DNA from: Sphingomonadaceae bacterium
Lineage (GTDB): Bacteria > Pseudomonadota > Alphaproteobacteria > Sphingomonadales > Sphingomonadaceae
Assembly: GCA_014380205.1 (NCBI GenBank)
Contig: JACMKH010000253.1
Coordinates: 1-10,922 of the forward strand
Reading direction: 5' to 3'
DNA length: 10,922 nucleotides
Shown here: in pieces, positions 1 through 7,364 of the stretch
Layout: every line of letters begins with the position of its first letter
How positions within the stretch are numbered: position 1 is the first letter of the stretch
Position numbers and translations under genes: made by a program
The notes under the pieces: model-generated
The model's database searches: none
What the model was told of the DNA's origin: nothing
Seen by the model: the letters and a program-made list of their open reading frames with translations, nothing else

Positions 1-132
1 GCCACCGAACCGCTCGCCGAAGTCGACCTGATGCGCCGCGACGCCGAGATCGCCGAGCGCATCGCCGCGCTGCGCGGGGCGAAACCGGCGGCGCCGCGCC
101 GCCCGCGAAGCAAAGCAGCCAAGGCCAGCTGA
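1..132 (+). CDS. C-terminal tail of an unidentified protein (partial)
   Basis: An open frame enters from the left edge in frame 1 and ends at TGA 130-132, giving the last 43 residues of a protein. The visible part holds a charged helical stretch (LMRRDAEIAERIAALRG) followed by a tail rich in Ala, Pro, Arg and Lys. Such basic Ala/Lys tails are common at the C-termini of high-GC proteobacterial proteins and do not identify a family. Codon choice is strongly G/C at third positions, as in the real genes of this window, which supports coding. I do not recognise the protein. It ends 48 bp before the next gene on the same strand. Confidence 0.6.
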   Translation, partial: ATEPLAEVDLMRRDAEIAERIAALRGAKPAAPRRPRSKAAKAS

Positions 133-168
133 GCCGAGGGGATCAACCAAGGCTTTACCCCGCGCTGC

Positions 169-176
169 TAAGGAGG
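169..176 (+). promoter_or_regulatory. Strong Shine-Dalgarno of the membrane protein gene
   Basis: TAAGGAGG lies 4 bases before the ATG at 181. It is the best ribosome binding site in the window and favours 181 over the in-frame ATG at 196, which would be 19 bases away. Confidence 0.75.
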
Positions 177-180
177 CGGG

Positions 181-1290
181 ATGGAACGATCGGTCATGAC
201 ACGGCCCGCAGGCCCACCCGCAATGCGGGACGGGGTGGGGCCGGGTGCGCGCTTCTGGGCGGTGCTCGCGATCGCGGCGATCGGAATCGCGGTGATTGCC
301 GGCTATGAGCTTCTGATCTTGGGTTGGCATCCGGCGCGCGAGGAGGCGCCGCTGTTCTCGCCCTATCATTGGGCGCGTATCGGACTGACGCTGATCATGT
401 CCGTGGCGCTGGTGCGCGCGTTGACTGGATCCGCCAGCGCGGCGGGAAGGCCGATGACTTCAGGCGAGATCGGCTTCGCCGGCGCGGTGCTGCTCAGCGC
501 GCTCGCGGCGACCGGGGTGATGGTCGCCGATCCGGCCGCGTTCGCCGCGTTCGCGCGCGAGGATTTCCTGCTCGAATGGGGATCGGCGCTGCTGCTGTTC
601 GTCGCGGCGGGGCTGTTTCTCGCCGATCTCTGGCGACGCTGGCGGGCACCGGGCCATCGATCGGCCGCCGCGCTGCTCGGGCTCGCGCTCGTTGCGGGCT
701 TCGCCGGCCTGTTCTTCGTGATGGGCATGGAGGAAATCTCGTGGATGCAGCGCGTCTTCGGATTCGCGACACCCGGGGCGCTGGCCGAGGCGAACTGGCA
801 GGGCGAGTTCAACCTCCACAATTTCCAGACGGGCCTGACCGAGCTGGCGCTCTACACGGGCGCCGGCGTGTTGCTCGTGTTCCTGCCGCTGCTCGTCGAG
901 TTCGCGCCGGGCTGGCGGCCCTTCGCATGGTCTCGAGATTTCCTCCCCGATCGCACCGTCGCGGCGGTCGGCGCGCCGATCGCGATCTTCACTTATGGCC
1001 AGTGGAACCTGGTGCCGCTCCAGCTCGTATCGATGGTGACCGTGATCGCCATGGTCGTCTGGGCGCGCGACGCCAGGCGGCGCGAGGCGTGGGGCGAGGC
1101 GATGCTGTTCGCCGCGCTCGGCGTTTTTGTCGCCCTCGGCCAGATCGTCTTCCTGATCGCGGGCGACCGGATGATCGAAATCTTCGACGCGACCGAATGG
1201 AAGGAATTCTACATCGCGCTCGGGCTGGCCTGGTTCGCGTGGCGCGCCCGCGGCCGGTCGCGCCGCCTAGGCTCCACCTGCCCAAGGTGA
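181..1290 (+). CDS. Polytopic inner-membrane protein with EEISW / NLHN core, function unknown
   Basis: A 369-residue protein with about nine hydrophobic segments, roughly at residues 25-47, 66-82, 95-117, 133-151, 163-182, 219-241, 260-295 (possibly two), 307-328 and 344-356. It is therefore very likely an integral cytoplasmic-membrane protein. Its most distinctive part follows the fifth segment: MGMEEISWMQRVFGF at residues 181-195, then NWQGEFNLHN at 205-214. I recognise the pattern EEISW-x-QR-x-x-G ... N-x-Q-x-E-x-NLHN from uncharacterised bacterial membrane proteins, but cannot give a family name. The clustered Glu184, Glu185, Glu209, His213 and Asn residues beside a membrane segment could bind a metal or form an active site; that is inference. 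The start at 181 is set by the Shine-Dalgarno just upstream. The gene converges on the TonB receptor gene, with 15 bp between the two stop codons. No neighbour suggests a pathway. Confidence 0.85.
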   Translation: MERSVMTRPAGPPAMRDGVGPGARFWAVLAIAAIGIAVIAGYELLILGWHPAREEAPLFSPYHWARIGLTLIMSVALVRALTGSASAAGRPMTSGEIGFAGAVLLSALAATGVMVADPAAFAAFAREDFLLEWGSALLLFVAAGLFLADLWRRWRAPGHRSAAALLGLALVAGFAGLFFVMGMEEISWMQRVFGFATPGALAEANWQGEFNLHNFQTGLTELALYTGAGVLLVFLPLLVEFAPGWRPFAWSRDFLPDRTVAAVGAPIAIFTYGQWNLVPLQLVSMVTVIAMVVWARDARRREAWGEAMLFAALGVFVALGQIVFLIAGDRMIEIFDATEWKEFYIALGLAWFAWRARGRSRRLGSTCPR

Positions 1291-1298
1291 CGCGACCG
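1255..1298. terminator. Nested inverted repeats at convergent gene ends, possible bidirectional terminator
   Basis: CGGTCGCG (1255-1262) pairs perfectly with CGCGACCG (1291-1298). Inside it, CACCT (1275-1279) pairs with AGGTG (1285-1289) around GCCCA. The structure covers the end of the + strand membrane protein gene and lies next to the stop of the - strand receptor gene, where a shared terminator would be expected. There is no T-run on either side, so it is not a classical intrinsic terminator. Confidence 0.35.
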
Positions 1299-1305
1299 CC
1301 GTAAG

Positions 1306-4125
1306 CTACATCCTCAGCGTCACCCGAGCGTAGAAAAAGGTCCCGGGCACGTCGTAGGTTGTCGGGTCCATGTTGTTGAGCCCACAGGTGAAGCAGGGCG
1401 GCGGATCGACGTCGAACAGATTGTTCGCGCCGATCGCAAAGCCGAGGCCTTCGTCGAGCCAGTCGGGATTCCAGCGGAGCTGAACGTCTGTGTAGAGGCG
1501 ATCGTCCATGCGGTTGCCGTTGGCCTCATCGACGCCCGCGATGTAGCGCCCGGTCAGCGAGGCGCCGACCTCGCCCAACGACCAGTCGAGGATCGCGGTC
1601 GACTTGAATTCGGGGAAGGCCTGATCGGGGCTGCCCTGCTCGGTGCCCTCGCGCTCGATCACGGTGACGCCGACCGTCGCCGGGACCGTCACCGTGTAGT
1701 TGAACAGGAAGGTCGAGCTCCAGTAGAGGCCAAAGGCGCCCGCGCCCGTCTCGGGGCCGCGATAGTTGAGGATGAGGTCGACCCCGTCGGTCTCGATCCC
1801 GGCGATGTTCTGCAGGACGCCGCGAATCTGCGTCACCTGGCCGGTCGCCGAACGATCGATCGCGTCGCAGCTCAGCGGATCGCCCGCGGTCGCGCAGCGG
1901 CCGAGCAGGGTCTCGGCATCGATCGCCGCGATCGCGCCGTCGACCTGGATGTTGAAATAATTCGCCTCGAGCGAGAGGCGGGGGAGGAAGCTCGGCCGCC
2001 AGACCACGCCAGCCCCCCAGCTTTCCGAGCTTTCCGGGGCGAGGCTCTCGTTGCCGCCGGTGACCACCGGGAGCTGCGCGTTGAGCTGCACATAGGAGCC
2101 GTCCGCCGGAACACCTTCGGCGATGCAATTGGCGGCGACGCCGGGCGGGATCGCGCCACCGACCGCCGAGCACGGATCGACGACTTCCTGATCGAAGCGC
2201 GAGGGCGTCCCGAACAGCTCGCCGATGCTGGGCGCGCGGAAGCCCTCGGCCCAGGAGCCGCGGAACAACAGATCCTCGATCGGCTCCCAGTTGACCCCGG
2301 CGCTGAACGTGGTTGTCGAGCCCGAGATCGAATAATCCGAAAAGCGCGCGGCGCCGGCGAGCTCGAGGCGGTGGAAGAAGGGCGTGTCGCTGAGCAGCGG
2401 CAGCCTCAGCTCGGCGAAGGCCTCGTCGACGTTGAAGCCGCCCGAGGTGGGCAGCGCGGGAATGTCCGAGCCGAGCCCGGCGGCGACGACGGGGTCCGGA
2501 TCGAACTGGCCGGTCTGGTCGCGGTGGGCGACGCCGATCGCGATGCCGACGGTGCCTCCCGGCAGATCGAACAGGCCGCCGGTGAGATTGGCCGAGACGT
2601 CCCAGAGCCGCTGGCGCGAGCTGTCGTCCTGGGTGAAGGCGACATAGTTCAGCATCGCCTCCGTGATCGATCCTTGACCGCCGAAGATGTTGAAGGGCAC
2701 GCAACCGCCCGTGCAGTCCGCGACGGGACCAAGGGCCCGCGCGAGATTGGCGGCATTGATGTTGCCGTGCACCTCCTGCTGGGCCTTGTTGCGGCCCCAG
2801 ACGCCGTTGACGTCCCAGAACCAGTCATGGCCCAGCAGGTCGAAACGGCCTTCGAGCGTAGCGGAGGCGTAATAGGTGTCGACGCTCTGCTCGTAGCGGC
2901 GCGGCCCGTTCTCGATGACGCGGCGGCCGATAAAGTCATAGGTCGCCTCATTCTCCTCAGTGTCGGGATCGTCCCCGCGCAAGGTCCCGAACGGGTTGAA
3001 CGGGTTGGTCGCGTCGATCACGATCGTGTCGAGCAGATTGCCGTTGCCCGCCGAGGGGCCGACGAACAGCGGCAGCGGCGCCGCCTGGTTGGCCGAATTG
3101 CGGCGGTTGTAGAGGCCGCGCACGCGCAGCGTGACATCTTCGCTGAACTCGTGGGTCAGGTTGACGAAGCCGCCATAGCGTTCGACCGGAACCTGGATGA
3201 AGTTGAACGGCGCGAAGTTGAAGCGATCGGCCGGCGACATGAAGTCCCGATAATCGGCGAGCGTCGGTGTACGGCCGATCACCGGCGCGATCAGCGTGAG
3301 ATCCTGGCCGAGCACGATGAAGCGGCCATTGGGCGTGCCCGAGCTGCACGAGGCGTCGCAGGCAGTCGCGCCGGGCGTCGGGAAGAGCGAGAGAGAGCGG
3401 TCGCCCGAGCTTACCCCCTCCTGGTCCACGTAATTGACGCCTACCACGACGCGGGTGCGATCGTCGCTGCTGCCGGCGCCCCAGCTCAGCTGATAGTTCT
3501 GACTGAATCCGTCGCCTTCGTCGAAGATACCGAGCTGAGCGGAAGCAAGGAAGCCGTCCTGCTGGCTGCGGGTGATGATGTTGACCACGCCCGCGATCGC
3601 GTCCGAGCCGTAGATCGGCGACGCGCCGGCCTGCAGCACCTCGACCCGCTCGATCATGCCTTCGGGAATCGAGTTGAGATCGACCGAGCCGGGCACGCCC
3701 GAGGCGGAGGCGGCGTTGACGTAGCGCAGGCCGTCGACGAGCACGAGCGTGCGGCGCGAGCCCAGATAGCGCAGATCGACCTCGGCCGCGCCGGCGCCGA
3801 CCCCGCCGCCGTCGGGCGGGTTGCCGAAATTGCCCGAATTGTTGAAGCGGCTGTTGAGCGCGCCGCCCGAGCCGGGCAGGCGCTGAAGCACCTCGGCGGT
3901 GGAGCTGAGGCCGGTACGGTCGAGATCCTCGCGGTCGACGAAGACGACGGGCTGGTCCTGATCGAGCGGATCGCGGCGGATCCGCGAGCCGGTGACCACG
4001 ATCTGCTCGCCTGACTCGGCGACTGGAGCCTCGCTGTCCTGCGCGAACGCGGGGGTGGCGGCGATCGCCGATGCGAGCGCGATCGAGGCGGTGCCGAGGC
4101 GGAGCTTCGAGAAGGTGTGGGTCAT
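1306..4125 (-). CDS. TonB-dependent outer-membrane receptor
   Basis: A 939-residue TonB-dependent receptor that would import a large or scarce substrate across the outer membrane using TonB-ExbBD energy. The order is a signal peptide (residues 1-28, cleavage expected after AFA), a short mature N-terminus with [10 protein letters not shown] at 40-49 as TonB-box-like start, a plug of about residues 54-185 that includes [10 protein letters not shown] and ends near GVVNIIT (Asn182), and a long beta-barrel ending [17 protein letters not shown] and VPFNIFGG stretches are typical of the large proteobacterial receptors of this type. Five close Cys pairs lie in the plug/barrel loops (for example [20 protein letters not shown]), probably loop disulfides. 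An open frame extends 33 codons further upstream, but ATG at 4123-4125 is chosen because a signal peptide starts there and AGGGAGAG lies 7 bases before it. The substrate cannot be told: no transporter, hydrolase or regulator gene accompanies it. Confidence 0.96.
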   Translation of the reverse strand: MTHTFSKLRLGTASIALASAIAATPAFAQDSEAPVAESGEQIVVTGSRIRRDPLDQDQPVVFVDREDLDRTGLSSTAEVLQRLPGSGGALNSRFNNSGNFGNPPDGGGVGAGAAEVDLRYLGSRRTLVLVDGLRYVNAASASGVPGSVDLNSIPEGMIERVEVLQAGASPIYGSDAIAGVVNIITRSQQDGFLASAQLGIFDEGDGFSQNYQLSWGAGSSDDRTRVVVGVNYVDQEGVSSGDRSLSLFPTPGATACDASCSSGTPNGRFIVLGQDLTLIAPVIGRTPTLADYRDFMSPADRFNFAPFNFIQVPVERYGGFVNLTHEFSEDVTLRVRGLYNRRNSANQAAPLPLFVGPSAGNGNLLDTIVIDATNPFNPFGTLRGDDPDTEENEATYDFIGRRVIENGPRRYEQSVDTYYASATLEGRFDLLGHDWFWDVNGVWGRNKAQQEVHGNINAANLARALGPVADCTGGCVPFNIFGGQGSITEAMLNYVAFTQDDSSRQRLWDVSANLTGGLFDLPGGTVGIAIGVAHRDQTGQFDPDPVVAAGLGSDIPALPTSGGFNVDEAFAELRLPLLSDTPFFHRLELAGAARFSDYSISGSTTTFSAGVNWEPIEDLLFRGSWAEGFRAPSIGELFGTPSRFDQEVVDPCSAVGGAIPPGVAANCIAEGVPADGSYVQLNAQLPVVTGGNESLAPESSESWGAGVVWRPSFLPRLSLEANYFNIQVDGAIAAIDAETLLGRCATAGDPLSCDAIDRSATGQVTQIRGVLQNIAGIETDGVDLILNYRGPETGAGAFGLYWSSTFLFNYTVTVPATVGVTVIEREGTEQGSPDQAFPEFKSTAILDWSLGEVGASLTGRYIAGVDEANGNRMDDRLYTDVQLRWNPDWLDEGLGFAIGANNLFDVDPPPCFTCGLNNMDPTTYDVPGTFFYARVTLRM

Positions 4126-4132
4126 GGCGCTG

Positions 4133-4140
4133 CTCTCCCT
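4133..4140 (-). promoter_or_regulatory. Shine-Dalgarno deciding the TonB receptor start
   Basis: On the - strand AGGGAGAG precedes the ATG at 4125 by 7 bases. It supports the 939-residue form rather than the 972-residue open frame starting at 4224. Confidence 0.7.
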
Positions 4141-4295
4141 GCGGAGGCGCCGTCGTTGTTCTTTTCCGCGCCCCCGCGCCCGCCCTACGCCTGGCGGGGA
4201 GCCGCGCGAAGCCAAAACACCCACATCCTCCGCCGCGCATTCGGAATTTCGTCGATCGTTGCATCGGTGTTACATTTCGCGCGGAGCCAGCGCGG

Positions 4296-4697
4296 CTATC
4301 CGCGTTCGCCCAGCCGATCCGGGCTGCCCAGCTCCGCGTTGAGCCGCACCGCTTCTCGCACCAGCGTGGCGATCACATCGGCCGCGAGACTGTCTCCTTC
4401 GCGCAGGGTCAGCGTCGCCATCTCATATTTGCCGCCGGCCTTGAGCCTCGGCTCGATCGCGCGAAGCCGCTGGCCGCGCCAGAAGCCGAACAGCACGCGC
4501 TCCGGCTCGGCGCGGATCATCAGCAGCGGGCCGTTCGAGAAGTAGACGAGATTGGTCCACTTGATCCGCTCGTCGAGCGGCGCCGCCGCCTTCACGCCGG
4601 CCCGCAGGGCCTCCACGGCTCGGCGCTGCCAGCCATCGAGGCCCCCCACATAGGCATCCGGATCGGCAGCAGCCGCTCCCCCCTTGGTCATGACCAT
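4296..4697 (-). CDS. DUF1801 (YdhG-like) domain protein
   Basis: A 133-residue soluble protein that fits the DUF1801 / YdhG-like family along nearly its whole length. Visible family features are YVGGLDGWQRRAVEALR near the N-terminus, then ERIKWTNLVYF, GPLLMIRAEPERVLFGFWRG, and RLKAGGKYEMATLTLREGD toward the C-terminus. The biochemical role of this small alpha/beta fold is not established and I do not assign one. The open frame starts at 4754, but ATG 4695-4697 is preferred because AAGGAGAG lies 8 bases upstream; the ATG at 4691 is a weaker option. It follows uvrC on the same strand after 78 bp and could share its transcript, although that spacing is also compatible with its own promoter. Length is normal for the family. 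Confidence 0.85.
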   Translation of the reverse strand: MVMTKGGAAAADPDAYVGGLDGWQRRAVEALRAGVKAAAPLDERIKWTNLVYFSNGPLLMIRAEPERVLFGFWRGQRLRAIEPRLKAGGKYEMATLTLREGDSLAADVIATLVREAVRLNAELGSPDRLGERG

Positions 4698-4705
4698 GTC
4701 GCAAG

Positions 4706-4713
4706 CTCTCCTT
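4706..4713 (-). promoter_or_regulatory. Shine-Dalgarno deciding the DUF1801 start
   Basis: On the - strand AAGGAGAG is followed by 8 bases and then ATG at 4697. This rules against the 152-residue open frame starting at 4754, whose extra residues do not look like the family. Confidence 0.7.
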
Positions 4714-4775
4714 GCCCATCGGCGCGGTCCAATGCGGCGAGGCGGCTTTTGCACGGGCCCACCGGTAAGGGGCGG

Positions 4776-6701
4776 TCAGCCATCGGTGTGGAAATAATCA
4801 TAGATTGCCTTGGCCATGCCGCGCGAGACTCCGGGCGCGCGCTCGAGATCGCTTAGCCCCGCCGCGCGGACCGCGCGCGCCGTCCCGAAGTGCATCAGCA
4901 GCGCGCGTTTCCTCGCCGGGCCGATACCGGGGATGTCGTCGAGGGGGCTGGTGCCCATTGCCTTGGTCCGCTTGGCGCGGTGCGCGCCGATCGCGAAGCG
5001 GTGCGCCTCGTCGCGGAGGCGCTGGAGGTGGAAGAGCACGGGGCTATTGGGCGGGAGCAGCGCCTCGCGGCCGTCGGCGAAGTGGAAATGCTCGCGCCCC
5101 GCGTCGCGGTCGGGGCCTTTCGAGATGCCGATCACGGGGATGTCGTGGACGCCGGCGTTCTCGAGAATCTCGCGGACCGCGCTGACCTGTCCCTTGCCGC
5201 CGTCGATCAGCAGCAGATCGGGCCATTCGCCGCGCTCGCGCCCCGGATCCTCCTTCTCGAGCCGCGCGAAGCGGCGCTCGAGCACCTCGCGCATCATCGC
5301 GAAATCGTCGCCGGGCGCGGTCTCGGGGCGTTTGATGTTGAACTTGCGGTAGCTCGACTTGCGGAAGCCCTCGGGGCCCGCGACGACCATCGCGCCGACC
5401 GCGTTCGAGCCCTGGACGTGGCTGTTGTCGTAGATCTCGATGCGGTCGGGGACCTCGGCGAGCTCGAACAGCTCGGCGATTTCGCGCAGCACTTTCGCCT
5501 GGCTCGACGATTCGGCGAGGCGGCGGTCAAGCTCCTCGGTCGCGTTGCGCCGCGCCTGCTCCATCAGTTTCCGCTGATCCCCGCGCTGCGGAACCTTGAT
5601 CGCGACCTTGCGCCCCGCGCGCTCGCACAACGCCTCGGCGAGCAGCGCGGCCTCGGGTAGATCGCGGTCGACGAGGATCAGGCGCGGCGGGGGCACCTCC
5701 TCGTAGAATTGCATCAGGAAGCTCTGCAGCACCTCCTCCTCGGGAACCTCGGCGGTGTGCGCGGGGAAGAAGCTGCGGTGACCCCAGTTCTGCCCGCCGC
5801 GGATGAAGAAGGCCTGGATGCCGATGCTCCCCGCCTTGCGCGCGAGCGCGAAGGTGTCGGCGTCGGTCACCCCCTGCGCGGTGATCGCCTGGTTGCCCTG
5901 GATGAAGGTGAGCGATTTGAGCCGGTCGCGGTAGACCGCCGCCATCTCGTAATCCAAGCCCTCGGACGCCGCCTCCATCGCCGCGCCGAGCTTGGCCTGG
6001 ATCGCGATGCTCTTGCCGCCGAGGAAGGCCTTGGCGTCGCCGACGAGCTCGGCATAGCCCGCTTCGTCGATCCGCCCGACGCACGGCGCCGAGCAGCGGC
6101 GGATCTGGTAGAGCAGGCAGGGGCGCGAGCGGTTGGCGAAGAAGCTGTCGGTGCAGCTCCTGAGCAGGAAGGTCTTCTGGAGCGCGTTGATCGTGCGGTT
6201 GACCGATCCCGCGCTCGCGAACGGGCCGTAATATTGCCCCTTGATGCGCCGCGCGCCGCGATGCTTCTGGATGCGCGGGAAAGCGTGGTCCTCGCGGAGC
6301 AGGATGAAGGGGAAGCTTTTGTCGTCGCGGAGGAGGACGTTGTAGGGCGGTCGGTAGCGCTTGATCAGCTGCGCCTCGAGCAGCAGCGCCTCGGCCTCGG
6401 TGTCGGTGGTGACGATGGCCAGCGCGCGGGTCTGCGCGACCATGCGCTGGAGGCGGTTGGTGAGCTGGCCGATCTGGCAATAGTTGGGGACGCGGCTCCT
6501 GAGGCTCGCGGCCTTGCCGACATAGAGCACGTCGCCGCGCGCATCGAGCATCCGATAGACGCCGGGCCGCTGGGGCAGCGTCTTGAGCACATTGCGAATC
6601 GCCGCGACCCCCGCCTCGAGATCGGGCTGGTCCGATCCGCGCACGGTGTAGGTCGCGCGCTCCTCGTGGAAGCGGTCGGGAGTGTCGGGCTTGTCGGTCA
6701 C
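4776..6701 (-). CDS. uvrC: UvrABC excinuclease subunit C
   Basis: A 641-residue UvrC, the nuclease that makes both incisions in nucleotide excision repair after UvrA-UvrB damage recognition. The N-terminal GIY-YIG domain for the 3' incision shows GVY (47-49), YVG (60-62) and Arg68/Arg70. Four cysteines at 183, 195, 203 and 207 have the C-x11-C-x7-C-x3-C spacing reported for the iron-sulfur cluster of E. coli UvrC. A UVR-type UvrB-binding helix pair (residues about 235-268, LDYEMAAVYRDRLKSL) follows. The RNase H-like 5' incision domain has Asp425 (IYDNSH), Asp465/466 (GDDFAMM), Asp500 (LLIDGG) and His567 (DEAHRFAIGAHR), so its catalytic set looks complete. The C-terminus has tandem helix-hairpin-helix motifs (DDIPGIGPARKRALL; LERAPGVSRGMAKAIYDYF). 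The start is GTG at 6701, fixed by an in-frame TAA four codons upstream; no Shine-Dalgarno is visible, only seven C residues. It is divergent from the acylphosphatase gene. Confidence 0.98.
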   Translation of the reverse strand: MTDKPDTPDRFHEERATYTVRGSDQPDLEAGVAAIRNVLKTLPQRPGVYRMLDARGDVLYVGKAASLRSRVPNYCQIGQLTNRLQRMVAQTRALAIVTTDTEAEALLLEAQLIKRYRPPYNVLLRDDKSFPFILLREDHAFPRIQKHRGARRIKGQYYGPFASAGSVNRTINALQKTFLLRSCTDSFFANRSRPCLLYQIRRCSAPCVGRIDEAGYAELVGDAKAFLGGKSIAIQAKLGAAMEAASEGLDYEMAAVYRDRLKSLTFIQGNQAITAQGVTDADTFALARKAGSIGIQAFFIRGGQNWGHRSFFPAHTAEVPEEEVLQSFLMQFYEEVPPPRLILVDRDLPEAALLAEALCERAGRKVAIKVPQRGDQRKLMEQARRNATEELDRRLAESSSQAKVLREIAELFELAEVPDRIEIYDNSHVQGSNAVGAMVVAGPEGFRKSSYRKFNIKRPETAPGDDFAMMREVLERRFARLEKEDPGRERGEWPDLLLIDGGKGQVSAVREILENAGVHDIPVIGISKGPDRDAGREHFHFADGREALLPPNSPVLFHLQRLRDEAHRFAIGAHRAKRTKAMGTSPLDDIPGIGPARKRALLMHFGTARAVRAAGLSDLERAPGVSRGMAKAIYDYFHTDG

Positions 6702-6708
6702 GGGGGGG

Positions 6709-6736
6709 ATTTAGGCAGCGAGGCGGCGGGCGGCAA
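6709..6736 (-). promoter_or_regulatory. Possible uvrC promoter, suggesting a leaderless mRNA
   Basis: On the - strand TTGCCG (6736-6731) and CTAAAT (6714-6709) are 16 bases apart. CTAAAT ends 7 bases before the uvrC GTG, so transcription could begin at or next to the start codon. The hexamers are weak matches to the consensus. Confidence 0.25.
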
Positions 6737-6794
6737 ACGCGCGCGCGAGGAACCGCGCTCCCGCCTGCACATTGATCGCGTCAGGGAGACGAAG

Positions 6795-6815
6795 ATGATC
6801 AGGCAGGGGAGATGA
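6795..6815 (+). CDS. Possible six-codon leader ORF overlapping the acylphosphatase start
   Basis: ATG at 6795 opens a six-codon frame (MIRQGR) that ends in TGA 6813-6815. That stop overlaps the acylphosphatase ATG at 6812 in an ATGA arrangement. CAGGGAG lies 6 bases before the mini-ORF start, which is good spacing, whereas the purine-rich AGGGGAG before 6812 touches the ATG and is badly placed. Translational coupling of acylphosphatase to this leader is therefore a reasonable inference, not a demonstrated fact. Confidence 0.3.
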   Translation: MIRQGR

Positions 6816-7087
6816 TCGCGCGGAGGCTCGCGATCTCCGGCCGCGTGCAGGGCGTGGGGTTCCGCTGGTGGGCGGAGCGGACGGCGCGGGGGCTCGGCGT
6901 GGCGGGGTGGGTGCGCAACCGGCACGACGGGACGGTCGAGGCGCATGTCGAGGGGGAGGTGGAGGAGGTTGGGGCGTTCGAGCAACGCTGCCAACAGGGA
7001 CCAAGGGGGGCGCGGGTCGAGCGGGTGGAGGCGAGCGACGCGGAGCTTTCCGATCTCGACGGCTTCGAGCAGCGGGCGACCGAGTAA
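6812..7087 (+). CDS. acyP: Acylphosphatase
   Basis: A 91-residue acylphosphatase, the usual length for this small alpha/beta enzyme, which hydrolyses acyl phosphates such as acetyl phosphate or 1,3-bisphosphoglycerate to carboxylate and phosphate in the cytoplasm. The signature SGRVQGVGFRWW at residues 9-20 contains the phosphate-binding Arg18, and GWVRNRHDGTVE at 32-43 contains the catalytic Asn36. The rest (AHVEGE..., GPRGARVERVE) follows the family to the C-terminus, so the gene appears intact. The ATG at 6812 fits the family start but has a poorly placed Shine-Dalgarno; a short leader ORF overlapping it may supply ribosomes. The gene is divergent from uvrC, with 110 bp between the starts. 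The region downstream has no gene on this strand that I can support. Confidence 0.94.
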   Translation: MIARRLAISGRVQGVGFRWWAERTARGLGVAGWVRNRHDGTVEAHVEGEVEEVGAFEQRCQQGPRGARVERVEASDAELSDLDGFEQRATE

Positions 7088-7115
7088 GTGCCTCATGGAA
7101 GAGTCGGCGGGCCGA

Positions 7116-7136
7116 AAGGTCACACGAAGGTCACAC
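7116..7136. repeat. 10-bp direct repeat AAGGTCACAC, 11-bp period
   Basis: AAGGTCACAC occurs at 7116-7125 and again at 7127-7136, separated by one base. The 11-bp period places both copies on the same DNA face, as a protein-binding site would. It lies about 30 bp after the acylphosphatase stop, so it could equally be part of a dispersed intergenic repeat. Confidence 0.5.
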
Positions 7137-7181
7137 CAACGACGCGTCGACGACCGGCGCGAGCGACGCGGGTGCGTGGCC

Positions 7182-7199
7182 GAAGTTCATGAAGTTCAC
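7182..7199. repeat. 9-bp tandem repeat GAAGTTCAY
   Basis: GAAGTTCAT (7182-7190) is followed directly by GAAGTTCAC (7191-7199). The pair lies about 50 bp after the AAGGTCACAC repeat in otherwise non-coding sequence. No function can be assigned. Confidence 0.45.
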
Positions 7200-7364
7200 C
7201 CGCTGGCGCATTTTTCGAAGTGTGAACATTGATCAAGTTGACGCTCACGCCGCCGACCGCCCGCGATCTCGAGCGCGCGTGGTGATCGAATGAAACGCCC
7301 GACGTCCATAGCTCCCCCGACGTCCAGCCCTGCGCGGAGCGCGTGGCGATGCCCGCGCCTTTAG

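Noticed and set aside
324..1304. 326-residue + strand frame overlapping the membrane protein
   Set aside because: Arg/Gly/Ala-rich shadow in another frame; the 181-1290 frame has clear TM segments, a conserved motif and a strong ribosome site.
2371..4014. 547-residue open frame on the + strand
   Set aside because: Antisense to the TonB receptor. It is rich in Arg, Ala, Glu and Asp with no family resemblance, a known artefact of high-GC genes with strong third-position bias.
4126..4224. 33-codon upstream extension of the TonB receptor
   Set aside because: It would bury the signal peptide, and the ATG at 4125 has a good Shine-Dalgarno.
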